Shown here: in pieces, positions 20,830-34,800 of the stretch
Position numbering within the stretch: the first letter of the stretch is position 1
Layout: the number at the start of each line of letters is the position of its first letter
Assembly: GCF_024679095.1 (NCBI RefSeq)
Contig: NC_066515.1
Span: forward strand, 26,931,387 to 26,995,386
Origin: Eriocheir sinensis
Taxonomy: Eukaryota > Arthropoda > Malacostraca > Decapoda > Varunidae
Length of the DNA stretch: 64,000 bases
Direction of reading: 5' to 3'
Program-made: the position numbers and the translations under genes
Notes under the pieces: generated by a model
The model's input: only the letters and a program-made list of their open reading frames with translations
Databases searched by the model: none
Told to the model about the DNA's origin: nothing

Positions 20830-22000
20830 TGGGGGCATACGCAGGGGGGCGCGTCGCCTCGCCCACCCTACGACGCCAAGCCCAGGGGTCCCTCCGGGCA
20901 TTTCTCCCTGCAGGCCATCCTGAGTACCTCCCTGCAGGATCTACTATAACTTGCTCCAGCCACTAAGTCCGTGGATGTCCCCTTGGCTTCCTCCACTCAG
21001 GATTGTCTCTCACAGAGACACCCGATGAGCAGTTATTTGCTGATGACACCCAGTTCTACTTTTCCATCAGTGATATTGAAAATACAAGTGCTAAGATCAA
21101 TAGTGTTATTAATTCAGTCAAGGAAGGATTGGATGCATTATAAGCAATTGAAATTAAACGATGATAAGACTGAATTCATGTTTGTGGGGAAGAAGGACAC
21201 TACGTTATTTTGGTGACGGGAACATGATTATAGGTGGTAATGAAATTCATATTGTTGAAAGTGTTCGTGACTTGGGAGTGTTGCTGGATTCCAATTTGAC
21301 ACTGAAATGTCAGATAAATAATGTCGTAAGGATAGCTGGATATCACCTTAGAAATATTGCTTTTATCAAGAAATACCTGGATCAAGAAATTGGTGATTAA
21401 CAATATTATATCAAGAGTGGATTATTGCAACTCGATCTACTATAACCTGCCAAAGCTCCAATTAAGGAAATTACAGATGATCTTAAACAGAGCAGCGAGA
21501 CTAATCAAAGGAATTCCACCACGAGAGAGAATAACTCCTGTTCTGATAGAGCTCCACTGGTTGCCAATAAAAGCAAGGATAGTATTTAAGTTATGTGTTT
21601 TGACACACCAAGCTTTGATCACTGGCCGTATTTGAGAGAATTATTACACGAAATACAGCCAGGTGAAGGCATTAACACTTGCCGAGCCACTTCTGGAATC
21701 ACACTTCATGGTACTCTTCAAATGTTGGATTGCGCGCTTTCAGTTCTGCCACCCCAAGACTGTACAATAAGCTCCCTCCTGACATTAGAAGAACAAAGGA
21801 TATCTCCAAATTTAAGAAAGGACTAAAAACATTTCTGTTCTCTGACTGCTATGACACGGAAACATTGACAATTATCATGGCATAGAAGTTGTGATCAATA
21901 TTGAAAATTTAATGAATTAAATATGTGGGTCCTGCAGAGCGCTTCGGCGGAAGTGGGACCAGATAAATAAGAAACACAAGTAACAAGTAACAAGTAAGTA
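20830..22000 (+). pseudogene. L2/CR1-like LINE, frameshifted RT C-terminal half with 3' tail
   Basis: Pieces of one reverse-transcriptase C-terminus lie in successive frames. These are the FADDTQFYF catalytic box (about 21,035-21,060), QLKLNDDKTEFMFVGKK, ESVRDLGVLLDSNL, SRVDYCNSIYYNLP, LNRAARLIKG, LIELHWLPIKARIVFKLCVL and RAFSSATPRLYNKLPPDIRR. At least four frameshifts and several stops separate them. The 3' end (about 21,925-22,000) has CAGAGCGCTTCGGCGGAAGTGGGACC and a tail of ACAAGTA repeats, as L2-like elements often have. It is an inactive, 5'-truncated copy. Confidence 0.88.
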
Positions 22001-22383
22001 CGCCAGGATACGGTGCTCAGGTGTTGACTTGCCAGGCCAGACTGTTCAGGTCTCTGCACCTTCAGCAGCTGGCTGCGAATTTACATCAGCAATAGGTGGG
22101 CATTGCCTGGCACACTGAGCAGTGTACTACCACGGTACTTGTTGCAGTCCTGGCGGTCCCCTTTCCCTTTCCAGATAGGGACGACCAACCCAGTCAGGAG
22201 GAATGGTACCAGACAGTCAAGACCACATGCAACCCGCGGATCACAGCCTCACGTCCAGCTTTGAGCAGCTCCACACTGATGTTACAGGTGCCAGGTGCCT
22301 TCCCACCCCTCACCTAAGTCAATGTGCGATGAGACATGTAGTAGTAGTAGTAAGCTATTAACTAAAAAAAGCATTGATATTTG

Positions 22384-22384
<1 letters not shown>
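22001..22384. other. Unassigned stretch
   Basis: No gene recognised. A short GTAGTAGTAGTA run lies near 22,338. Confidence 0.4.

Positions 22385-22385
<1 letters not shown>

Positions 22386-22459
<74 letters not shown>
22386..22459. repeat. (GA)n microsatellite at a duplication edge
   Basis: A perfect GA run. The segmental duplicate at 53,660-53,724 also begins with a (GA)n run, and sequence before the two runs is unrelated. The duplication therefore starts in or at this microsatellite. Confidence 0.95.
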
Positions 22460-22462
<3 letters not shown>

Positions 22463-22777
22463 CGAGCTCCGGGGTGAAGAAAGGGAAGAGCCCGCACGGA
22501 AAAGAACACCCCTTGTGACATAAACACGTCTGTTGGCTTGTCAAAACTAGGCTGGATGTGCTAGAAATGTTGTAATTACCACCACAGCCTGCCCTAAACG
22601 CACACCCACTAAAGAGCTTGTGGTGATGATAAGCGAGGGTTGTTTTGGTAGGTGACAGCCCTGTGTGACCTGCTGTAGCCTTGGTCAGGTCAGCCTTGAC
22701 GTGAGATTAACTTTAATTAACAAGAGTACTACATCACAGCGGTGCGAATATTCCCGAAGCCTCTGTACAGGGTCCTA
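22460..22777 (+). repeat. Segmental duplicate SD2, copy 1, part 1
   Basis: Matches 53,725-54,041 nearly base for base: CTGCGAGCTCCGGGGTGA, TGACATAAACACGTCTG, AAGAGCTTGTGGTGATGA, GCGGTGCGAATATTCCCG. Its first part (to about 22,545) is half of the foldback element found complete at 52,898-53,091 (CCTTGTGACATAAACAC, GGCTTGTCAAAAC). The duplicate is interrupted here by the TA-target transposon at 22,778. Confidence 0.93.
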
Positions 22778-23981
22778 CTATGCATTTCAGCGGTGGACAA
22801 ACGGTGTTTTTTGCAGATATCTCCTAAACGAATCGTTGGATGAGTATGATATTTCAACACACTACCTTGAGCATCCGTTCGTAATTTTTGGTTAACATAC
22901 CACATTGCTATATATTTTATGTGAGGAGTTTACTCGTGAAAAATAACACAAAGCCGACGAGTCATGTTCACGCATTCGAATGAAAGTGTGCCCCCCCCCA
23001 CACACCCACCCAAACCATTCCTAACCACTACTACGTCTCCCCTGTCTCGAAGTCCCCCGCCTCTTTATACCACCTCTCCTCTTCCTTGCTTCTCGCCTCC
23101 CTCACTCCTGTGCCCCTCCCTACTTCTCCCACTACTGTATTTATACATTATAATGTTCTGTAAGTGTGTATGTATAGATATGATTATTTCCTAAGAGTAT
23201 GGTACAATTTCATGAAGGCAAGAAGTGGTTCACGTTGATAATTACTGTACAACAGCACGTTTACGTGTAGTATATAGGAGAGCCATGTTTGCAGTCGTTA
23301 TGGTCAACCACGTGAACATGATGTGCTGGAATTACCTGTGACTTGGACCTGAATGATATATAGCCTGTGGCCCTGTCATAGCCTCGGTTTGTCGAGGGTT
23401 GCACCTCAGACCTCGGATAGAGGGAGGAGATACGGGTTAGATACGTTGCTTATTATCAAGCTATACGGCCATTAACAGCGGAATTAGCTATTGCTTTAAC
23501 GGTCGTTTGACCCAGTCTGGTTTTCATGTCCACATATACCAGCAATTGTATTAGATAATATTATTAATGTATGATATGTATGTACATACTGACGTATGTA
23601 ACTATTATACCTATACGTATGTAATTACAATAGGGAAAAAAAATCACAGGTGGAAGGCTGATGGTGTGAGTAGGGGGGAAGAGGTCATGTGATACTGGGG
23701 TAGAGGTCTGGGGGTTCTTCAGGGTGGTGGTGGTGGTGGTGGAGGGGTTAGACGAGTACCCCACACTCGTCCGATTCTGTGTAACACCTTTGATATGATG
23801 ACTGGATTAGGCGTAATATCACTCAGTAAACTCCTCACATAACACATATAGCAATATGGTATGTAAACCAAAAATTACGAACGGATGTTCAAGGTAGTGT
23901 GCTGAAATATCATACTCATCCAACGATTAGTTTAGGAGATATCTGCAAAAAACACCGTTTGTCTGCCGCTGAAATGCATAG
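22778..23981. mobile_element. 1,204-bp non-autonomous TA-target transposon with ~165-bp inverted repeats
   Basis: The left end CTATGCATTTCAGCGGTGG and right end CCGCTGAAATGCATAG begin inverted repeats of about 165 bp, which also share CAAACGGTGTTTTTTGCAG, GATATCTCCTAAAC, TGAGTATGATATTTCA and TCGTAATTTTTGG. TA duplications lie at 22,776-22,777 and 23,982-23,983. The duplicate at 54.04 kb keeps the uninterrupted site GGTCCTAGGGTCAC, which fixes both ends exactly. The interior (C-rich near 22,990-23,140, AT-rich elsewhere) has no recognisable transposase. The TA target suggests Tc1/mariner-like mobilisation in trans. Confidence 0.95.
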
Positions 23982-23983
23982 TA

Positions 23984-25240
23984 GGGTCACATGGGTGTTA
24001 TTCTATACATTTGCCGTCCCCGGCACGAATGGCTGGCATCACACTGATTCTGGCACCACACAAATCTATGCCACTGTGAACACTGCCTGGTAACATAACA
24101 CTGTCTGTGGCACTGCATATTAAACACCCTGGCTGAGCCCACATCACAGGAGGGGGGTCACACCAGGTAGGTGGTTAACAAGACACTGTAACACTGGGTA
24201 ACTAATCTGTCTTGCATCACGTAACACCTGCTGAACATGGAACTGTCGGTGGCACTGTTAACACTGCATAACACCTGAGAGCCCACGTCACAGCCCGTCA
24301 CCTTAACACAGTGACGTAACACAGCCAGTAACAGCCCTATCATGTATCCAGGTAACAGAATACTACTAATGTCACAACGTGTAACACTCTCTGGGATCAC
24401 GTAACACATTTAAACACTGCTGTCACGTCACACACTCGTCCGTCACATGACGTAACTCTGTACTATGAAGGGGAGAAAACACTCACGGGAAAGCGATTAA
24501 TCTTTTTTTTTCACCTTTTAGAAGCAGAGCAGCAGCAGGGCCTGAAACCTCATCAACGGTAACATGATTTTGGGGGCGGTTGATGCTTGAGGTCAATGAG
24601 TCACATATTTGACGTAGGCGTTGTGGGGGACATTTCCAGAGGTAGATAATGACCCTGGTGGTAGCTTGACCCTTCCTCTGTACCATGAACGTTAAAAGAC
24701 ACTCACGGGAACACGATTCATCTCCTTTATGACCTCTTAAGAACAGCTGATACGGAGCGGGGTCATAACTCGTCACCTATAAACACGTATTTGACAAGGC
24801 TTCCGTAGGCGTTGTAAGCATTTTCAGGGGTATTCAATGACCCTGGTGGTAGTTTGACCCTTCCTCTGTACCATGAACGTAAAAATACACTGTCTTACCG
24901 CCAAACACACTGCAAACACCTCTTAAAACACGTCGTGAAGGAGGAACTGCGTGGACTATCAGCTGTGTTATGATTTTTTACCGCGCACCGATGCTAGATT
25001 ATCGTACTCAGAGCCGCGCATTTACCGTTTTCTGACCCATACCTGATGCCAAGAAGCCCCAATAATTAACCCTTTAAACAACAATCATATGTGAAGGCGG
25101 TTATTTGGGTGATAAAAGCAGTGTGGGGCTCAGAAATCGGCAGGTGTCCCGCACTGGACTCTCGTACTTGAGGTGAAAGTGTTATACTTTGGGTCCCTAG
25201 AAAAATAAAAAAAATAAAATAAAAAGCGGCCATGTCCTGC
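23984..25240 (+). repeat. Segmental duplicate SD2, copy 1, part 2
   Basis: Nearly identical to 54,042-55,300. It contains GGGTGTTATTCTATACATTT, GCACGAATGGCTGGCATC, many GTAACAC-type motifs, (T)n near 24,501, R104 units and GTGGGGCTCAGAAATCG. A much more diverged third copy of the first ~270 bp is at 52,112-52,360. No gene is recognised. Confidence 0.93.
24480..24890 (-). repeat. R104 units and tails inside SD2 copy 1
   Basis: Tail forms AACACTCACGGGAAAGCGAT (about 24,477) and GACACTCACGGGAACACGAT (about 24,698) alternate with R104 blocks ATTTGACGTAGGCG or ATTTGACAAGGCTTCC and GACCCTTCCTCTGTACCATG at about 24,667 and 24,855. This is the clearest case of tail and unit repeating together, with spacing near 190-220 bp. 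Confidence 0.85.
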
Positions 25241-25860
25241 AAAAGGCGACTAAACGAGAAGGAAACGAGACGAGGAATCCATTTCTGGCCTCGGCATAAC
25301 GATACACTAAATATTAAGGGAGATATCGGCACGGAAAACTAGCGTGAAATTATCAAAAAAACATGAAAATCAATTATATTTATGTTATTTGAAGCTATTT
25401 TCATGCAAACGGCGACTCTTCTTGGGTAAAATAAGACGAGGAATCCATTTCTGGCCTCGTCATAACGCTACACTCAATATTAAGGGAGATATCGGCCCGG
25501 AAAGCTCGCGTGAAATTCACCCCAAAACATGAAAATAACCTATATTTATGTTATTTTCATGCAAACGGTGACTTTTTTTTTAGTAAAACGAGACGAGGAA
25601 TCCAATTCTGGCCTCGGCATAACGCTACACTCAATATTAAGGAAGATATTGGCCCGGAAAGCTCGCGTGAAATTCCTCCAGAAACATGAAAATCAGCTAT
25701 ATTTATGTTATTTGAGTTTATTTTCATGAAAACGGTGACTCTTCTTGGGTAAAACGAGACGGGGAGTTCATTTCTGGCCTCTGCATAACGCTACACTCAA
25801 TATTAAGGGTAATATCGGCCTGGAAAACTTGCGTGAAATTCCCCCCAAAACATGAAAATC
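25240..25860 (+). repeat. ~166-bp tandem repeat flanking the giant satellite
   Basis: ATTTCTGGCCTCGGCATAAC recurs at 25,281, 25,447, about 25,604 and 25,770, spacings 166, 157 and 166 bp. Each unit continues ACACTCAATATTAAGG, GATATCGGCCCGGAAA, GCGTGAAATT, CATGAAAATCA and TTTTCATGCAAACGG. The last unit runs directly into the 10-bp satellite after AAAATCAGTTAT. Three related units flank the other array at 55.3-55.8 kb. Confidence 0.92.
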
Positions 25861-28800
25861 AGTTATACAACAGAATACAACAGAATAAAAGAGAATACAA
25901 CAGAATAAAAGATAATACAACAGAATACAACAGAATAAAAGAGAATACAACAGAATAAAAGAGAATACAACAGAATACAACAGAATAAAAGAGAATACAA
26001 CAGAATACAACAGAATAAAAGAGAATACAACAGAATAAAAGATAATAGAACAGAATACAACAGAATAAAATATAATACAACAGAATACAACAGAATAAAA
26101 GAGAATACAACAGAATACAACAGAATAAAAGAGAATACAACAGAATACAACAGAATAAAAGAGAATACAACAGAATACAACAGAATAAAAGAGAATACAA
26201 CAGAATAAAAGATAATACAACAGAATACAACAGAATAAAAGATAATACAACAGAATACAACAGAATAAAAGAGAATACAACAGAATAAAAGATAATACAA
26301 CAGAATAAAAGATAATACAACAGAATACAACAGAATAAAAGAGAATACAACAGAATAAAAGATAATACAACAGAATACAACAGAATAAAAGATAATACAA
26401 CAGAATACAACAGAATAAAAGAGAATACAACAGAATAAAAGATAATACAACAGAATACAACAGAATAAAAGATAATACAACAGAATACAACAGAATAAAA
26501 GAGAATACAACAGAATACAACAGAATAAAAAGATAATACAACAGAATACAAAGAATAAAAGAGAATACAACAGAATAAAAGAGAATACAACAGAATACAA
26601 CAGAATAAAAGAGAATACAACAGAATAAAAGATAATACAACAGAATACAACAGAATAAAAGAGAATACAACAGAATACAACAGAATAAAAGAGAATACAA
26701 CAGAATACAACAGAATAAAAGAGAATACAACAGAATACAACAGAATAAAAGATAATACAACAGAATACAACAGAATAAAAGATAATACAACAGAATACAA
26801 CAGAATAAAAGAGAATACAACAGAATGAATACAACAGAATAGAATAAAAGAGAATACAACAGAATACAACAGAATAAAAGAGAATACAACAGAATACAAC
26901 AGAATAAAAGAGAATACAACAGAATACAACAGAATAAAAGAGAATACAACAGAATACAACAGAATAAAAGAGAATACAACAGAATACAACAGAATAAAAG
27001 AGAATACAACAGAATACAACAGAATACAACAGAATAAAAGAGAATACAACAGAATACAACAGAATAAAAGAGAATACAACAGAATACAACAAAATAAGAG
27101 AATACAACAGAATAAAAGAGAATACAACAGAATACAACAGAATAAAAGATAATACAACAGAATACAACAGAATAAAAGAGAATACAACAGAATACAACAG
27201 AATAAAAGAGAATACAACAGAATAAAAGAGAATACAACAGAATACAACAGAATAAAAGAGAATACAACAGAATAAAAGAGAATACAACAGAATAAAGGAG
27301 AATACAACAGAATACAACAGAATAAAAGAGAATACAACAGAATACAACAGAATAAAAGAGAATACAACAGAATACAACAGAATAAAAGAGAATACAACAG
27401 AATACAACAGAATAAAAGAGAATACAACAGAATAAAAGATAATACAACAGAATACAACAGAATAAAGAGAATACAACAGAATAAAAGAGAATACAGAATA
27501 CAAAAGAATAAAAGAGAATACAACAGAATACAACAGAATAAAAGAATACAACAGAATACAACAGAATAAAAGAGAATACAACAGAATAAAAGATAATACA
27601 ACAGAATACAACAGAATAAAAGATAATACAACAGAATACAACAGAATAAAAGAGAATACAACAGAATACAACAGAATAAAAGAGAATACAACAGAATAAA
27701 AGAGAATACAACAGAATAAAAGAGAATACAACAGAATACAACAGAATAAAAGAGAATACAACAGAATACAACAGAATAAAAGATAATACAACAGAATACA
27801 ACAGAATAAAAGAGAATACAACAGAATACAAAAGAATAAAACAGAATAAAATAGAATACAACAGAATACAAGAGAATACAACAGAATACAACAGAATAAA
27901 AGAGAATACAACAGAATACAACAGAATAAAAGATAATACAACAGAATACAACAGAATAAACAGAATAAAACAGAATACAACAGAATAAAAGATAATACAA
28001 CAGAATACAACAGAATAAAAGAGAATACAACAGAATACAACAGAATAAAAGAGAATACAACAGAATAAAAGAGAATGCAACAGAATACAAATAGAATAAA
28101 AGAATCCAACAGAATACAACAGAATAAAGAATAAAACATAATAAAAGAGAATACAACAGAATACAACAGAATAAAAGAGAATACAACAGAATAAAAGAGA
28201 ATACAACAGAATACAACAGAATAAAAGAGAATACAACAGAATACAACAGAATAAAAGAGAATACAACAGAATAAAAGAATACAAATAGAATACAACATAA
28301 TAAAATAGAATAAAACATAATAAACAGAATAAAAGAGAATACAACAGAATACAACAGAATAAAAGAGAATACAACAGAATACAACAGAATAAAAGAGAAT
28401 ACAACAGAATACAAGAGAATAAAGAGAATACAACAGAATACAACAGAATAAAAGAGAATACAACAGAATACAACAGCATAAAAGAGAATACAACAGAATA
28501 CAAATAGAATAAAAGAGAATACAACAGAATAAAAGAGAATACAACAGAATACAACAGAATAAAAGAGAATACAACAGAATACAACAGAATAAAAGAGAAT
28601 ACAACAGAATACAACAGAATAAAAGAATACAAAAGAGAATACAACAGAATACAACAGAATAAAAGAGAATACAACAGAATAAAAGAATACAACAGAATAC
28701 AACAGAATAAAAGAGAATACAACAGAATACAACAGAATAAAAGAGAATACAACAGAATACAACAGAATAAAAGAGAATACAACAGAATAGAGAATACAAC

Positions 28801-31800
28801 AGAATAAAAGAGAATACAACAGAATACAACAGAATAAAAGAGAATACAACAGAATAAAGAATACAACAGAATACAACAGAATAAAAGAGAATACAACAGA
28901 ATACAACAGAATAAAAGAGAATACAACAGAATACAACAGAATAAAAGAGAATACAACAGAATACAACAGAATAAAAGAGAATACAACAGAATACAAATAG
29001 AATAAAAGAATACAACAGAATACAACAGAATAAAAGAGAATACAACAGAATACAACAGAATAAAAGAGAATACAACAGAATACAACAGAATAAAAAGAGA
29101 ATACAACAGAATAAAAGAGAATACAACAGAATACAACAGAATAAAAGAGAATACAACAGAATACAAATAGAATAAAAGAATACAACAGAATAAAAGAGAA
29201 TACAACAGAATACAACAGAATAAAAGAGAATACAACAGAATACAACAGAATAAAAGAGAATACAACAGAAAACAACAGAATAAAACAGAATAAAAGAGAA
29301 TACAACAGAATACAACAGAATAAAAGAGAATACAACAGAATAAAAGAGAATACAACAGAATAAAAGAGAATACAACAGAATACAACAGAATAAAAGAGAA
29401 TACAACAGAATAAAAGAGAATACAACAGAATACAACAGAATAAAAGAGAATACAACAGAATACAACAGAATACAACAGAATAAAAGAGAATACAGAATAC
29501 AACAGAATAAAAGAGAATACAACAGAATAAACAGAATACAACAGAATACAACAGAATAAAAGAGAATACAACAGAATACAACAGAAAAAAAGAGAATACA
29601 ACAGAATACAACAGAATAAAAGAGAATACAACAGAATACAACAGAATAAAAGAGAATACAACAGAATACAACAGAATAAAAGAGAATACAACAGAATACA
29701 ACAGAATAAAAGAGAATACAACAGAATACAACAGAATACAACAGAATAAAAGAGAATACAACAGAATAAAAGAGAATACAACAGAATACAACAGAATAAA
29801 AGAGAATACAACAGAATACAACAGAATAAAAGAGAATACAACAGAATACAACAGAATAAAAGAGAATACAACAGAATACAACAGAATAAAAGAGAATACA
29901 ACAGAATAAAAAAGAATAAAAGAGAATACAACAGAATACAACAGAATAAAAGAGAATACAACAGAATACAACAGAATAAAAGAGAATACAACAGAATAAA
30001 AGAGAATACAACAGAATACAACAGAATAAAAGATAATACAACAGAATAAAAGAGAATACAACAGAATACAACAGAATAAAAGAGAATACAACAGAATAAA
30101 AGAGAATACAACAGAATAAAAGAGAATACAACAGAATACAACAGAATAAAAGAGAATACAACAGAATACAACAGAATAAAAGAGAATACAACAGAATACA
30201 ACAGAATAAAAGATAATACAACAGAATACAACAGAATAAAAGAGAATACAACAGAATACAACAGAATAAAAGATAATACAACAGAATACAACAGAATAAA
30301 AGATAATACAACAGAATACAACAGAATAAAAGAGAATACAACAGAATAAAAGATAATACAACAGAATACAACAGAATAAAAGAGAATACAACAGAATAAA
30401 AGAGAATACAACAGAATACAAAAGAATACAACAGAATAAAAGAGAATACAACAGAATACAACAGAATAAAAGAGAATACAACAGAATACAACAGAATAAA
30501 AGAGAATACAACAGAATACAACAGAATAAAAGAGAATACAACAGAATACAACAGAATAAAAGAGAATACAACAGAATAAAAGAGAATACAACAGAATACA
30601 ACAGAATAAAAGAGAATACAACAGAATACAACAGAATACAACAGAATAAAAGAGAATACAACAGAATACAACAGAATAAAAGAGAATACAACAGAATACA
30701 ACAGAATAAAAGATAATACAACAGAATACAACAGAATAAAAGATAATACAACAGAATACAACAGAATAAAAGAGAATACAACAGAATACAACAGAATAAA
30801 AGAGAATACAACAGAATAAAAGAGAATACAACAGAATAAAAGATAATACAACAGAATACAACAGAATAAAAGAGAATACAACAGAATACAACAGAATAAA
30901 AGAGAATACAACAGAATACAACAGAATAAAAGATAATACAACAGAATACAACAGAATACAATAGAATACAACAGAATAAAAGAGAATACAACAGAATAAA
31001 AGAGAATACAACAGAATACAACAGAATAAAAGAGAATACAACAGAATACAACAGAATAAAAGAGAATACAACAGAATAAAAGAGAATACAACAGAATACA
31101 ACAGAATAAAAGAGAATACAACAGAATACAACAGAATAAAAGAGAATACAACAGAATAAAAGAGAATACAACAGAATACAACAGAATAAAAGAGAATACA
31201 ACAGAATACAACAGAATAAAAGATAATACAACAGAATACAACAGAATACAACAGAATAAAAGAGAATACAACAAAATAGAAGATAATACAACAGAATACA
31301 ACAGAATAAAAGAGAATACAACTGAATAAAAGAGAATACAACAGAATACAACAGAATAAAAGAGAATACAACAGAATAAAAGAGAATACAACAGAATACA
31401 ACAGAATAAAAGAGAATACAACAGAATAAAAGAGAATAACAGAGAATACAACAGAATAAAAGAGAATACAACAGAATACAACAGAATAAAAGATAATACA
31501 ACAGAATACAACAGAACAAAAGATAATACAACAGAATACAACAGAATAAAAGAGAATACAACAGAATACAACAGAATAAAAGAGAATACAACAGAATACA
31601 ACAGAATAAAAGATAATACAACAGAATACAACAGAATAAAAGAGAATACAACAGAATACAACAGAATAAAAGAGAATACAACAGAATACAACAGAATAAA
31701 AGAGAATACAACAGAATATAAGAGAATACAACAGAATACAACAGAATACAACAGAATAAAAGAGAATACAACAGAATAAAAGAGAATACAACAGAATACA

Positions 31801-34800
31801 ACAGAATAAAAGAGAATACAACAGAATACAACAGAATAAAAGAGAATACAACAGAATACAGCAGAATACAAGAGAATACAACAGAATACAACAGAATAAA
31901 AGAGAATACATCAGAATACAACAGAATAAAAGATAATACAACAGAATACAACAGAATAAAAGAGAATAGAACAGAATACAACAGAATAAAAGAGAATACA
32001 ACAGAATACAACAGAATAAAAGAGAATACAACAGAATACAACAGAATAAAAGAGAATACAACAGAATACAACAGAATAAAAGAGAATACAACAGAATACA
32101 ACAGAATAAAAGAGAATACAACAGAATACAACAGAATAAAAGAGAATGCAACAGAATACAACAGAATAAAAGAGAATACAACAGAATACAACAGAATAAA
32201 AGAGAATACAACAGAATACAACAGAATAAAAGATAATACAACAGAATACAACAGAATAAAAGATAATACAACAGAATACAACAGAATAAAAGATAATACA
32301 ACAGAATACAACAGAATAAAAGATAATACAACAGAATACAACAGAATAAAAGAGAATACAACAGAATAAAAGATAATACAACAGAATACAACAGAATAAA
32401 AGAGAATACAACAGAATAAAAGATAATACAACAGAATAAAAGAGAATACAACAGAATAAAAGATAATACAACAGAATACAACAGAATAAAAGAAATACAA
32501 CAGAATACAACAGAATAAAAGAGAATACAACAGAATACAACAGAATAAAAGAGAATACAACAGAATACAACAGAATAAGAGAATACAACAGAATAAAAGA
32601 GAATACAACAGAATAAAAGATAATACAACAGAATAAAAGAAAATACAACAGAATACAACAGCATAAAAGAGAATACAACAGAATACAACAGAATAAAAGA
32701 GAATACAACAGAATACAACAGAATAAAAGAGAATACAACAGAATACAACAGAATAAAAGAGAATACAACAGAATACAACAGAATAAAAGAGAATACAACA
32801 GAATACAACAGAATAAAAGAGAATACAACAGAATAAAAGAGAATACAACAGAATACAACAGAATAAAAGAGAATACAACAGAATAAAAGAGAATACAACA
32901 GAATAAAAGAGAATACAACAGAATACAACAGAATAATAGATAATACAACAGAATACAACAGAATAAAAGATAATACAACAGAATACAACAGAATAAAAGA
33001 TAATACAACAGAATACAACAGAATAAAAGAGAATACAACAGAATAAAAGAGAATACAACAGAATAAAAGATAATACAACAGAATACAACAGAATAAAAGA
33101 TAATACAACAGAACACAACAGAATAAAAGAGAATACAACAGAATAATAGAGAATACAACAGAATACAACAGAATAAAAGATAATACAATAGAATACAACA
33201 GAATACAACAGAATAAAAGAGAATACAACAGAATAAAAGAGAATACAACAGAATAAAAGAGAATACAACAGAATACAACAGAATAAAAGAGAATACAACA
33301 GAATAAAAGAGAATACAACAGAATACAACAAATAAAAGAGAATACAACAGAATACAACAGAATAAAAGAGAATACAACAGAATACAACAGAATAAAAGAG
33401 AATACAACAGAATACAACAGAATAAAAGAGAATACAACAGAATACAACAGAATAAAAGAGAATACAACAGAATAAAAGAGAATACAACAGAATACAACAG
33501 AATAAAAGAGAATACACCAGAATACAACAAAATAAAAGAGAATACAACAGAATAAAAGAGAATACAACAGAATACAACAGAATAAAAGATAATACAACAG
33601 AATACAACAGAATAAAAGAGAATACAACAGAATACAACAGAATACAACAGAATAAAAGATTATACAACAGAATACAACAGAATAAAAGAGAATACAACAG
33701 AATACAACAGAATAAAAGAGAATACAACAGAATACAACAGAATAAAAGAGAATACAACAGAATACAACAGAATAAAAGAGAATACAACAGAATAAAAGAG
33801 AATAAAAGAGAATACAACAGAATACAACAGAATAAAAGAGAATACAACAGAATACAACAGAATAAAAGAGAATACAACATAATACAACAGAATAAAAGAG
33901 AATACAACAGAATAAAAGAGAATACAACAGAATACAACAGAATAAAAGAGAATACAACAGAATAAAAGAGAATACAACAGAATACAACAGAATAAAAGAG
34001 AATACAACAGAATACAACAGAATAAAAGAGAATACAACAGAATAAAAGAGAATACAACAGAATAAAAGATAATCCAACAGAATACAACAGAATAAAAGAG
34101 AATACAACAGAATAAAAGAGAATACAACAGAATACAACAGAATAAAAGAGAATACAACAGAATACAACAGAATACAACAGAATAAAAGAGAATACAACAG
34201 AATACAACAGAATAAAAGAGAATACAACAGAATACAACAGAATAAAAGAGAATACAACAGAATACAACAGAATAAAAGATAATACAACAGAATACAACAG
34301 AATAAAAGAGAATACAACAGAATAACAGATAATACAACAGAATACAACAGAATAAAAGATAATACAACAGAATACAACAGAATAAAAGATAATACAACAG
34401 AATGAAAGATAATACAACAGAATACAACAGAATAAAAGAGAATACAACAGAATAAAAGAGAATACAACAGAATAGAACAGAATAAAAGAGAATACAACAG
34501 AATACAACAGAATAAAAGAGAATACAACAGAATACAACAGAATAAAAGATAATACAACAGAATACAACAGAATAAAAGATAATACAACAGAATACAACAG
34601 AATAAAAGATAATACAACAGAATACAACAGAATAAAAGATAATACAACAGAATACAACAGAATAAAAGATAATACAACAGAATACAACAGAATAAAAGAT
34701 AATACAACAGAATACAACAGAATACAACAGAATAAAAGAGAATACAACAGAATAAAAGAGAATACAACAGAATAAAAGATAATACAACAGAATACAACAG

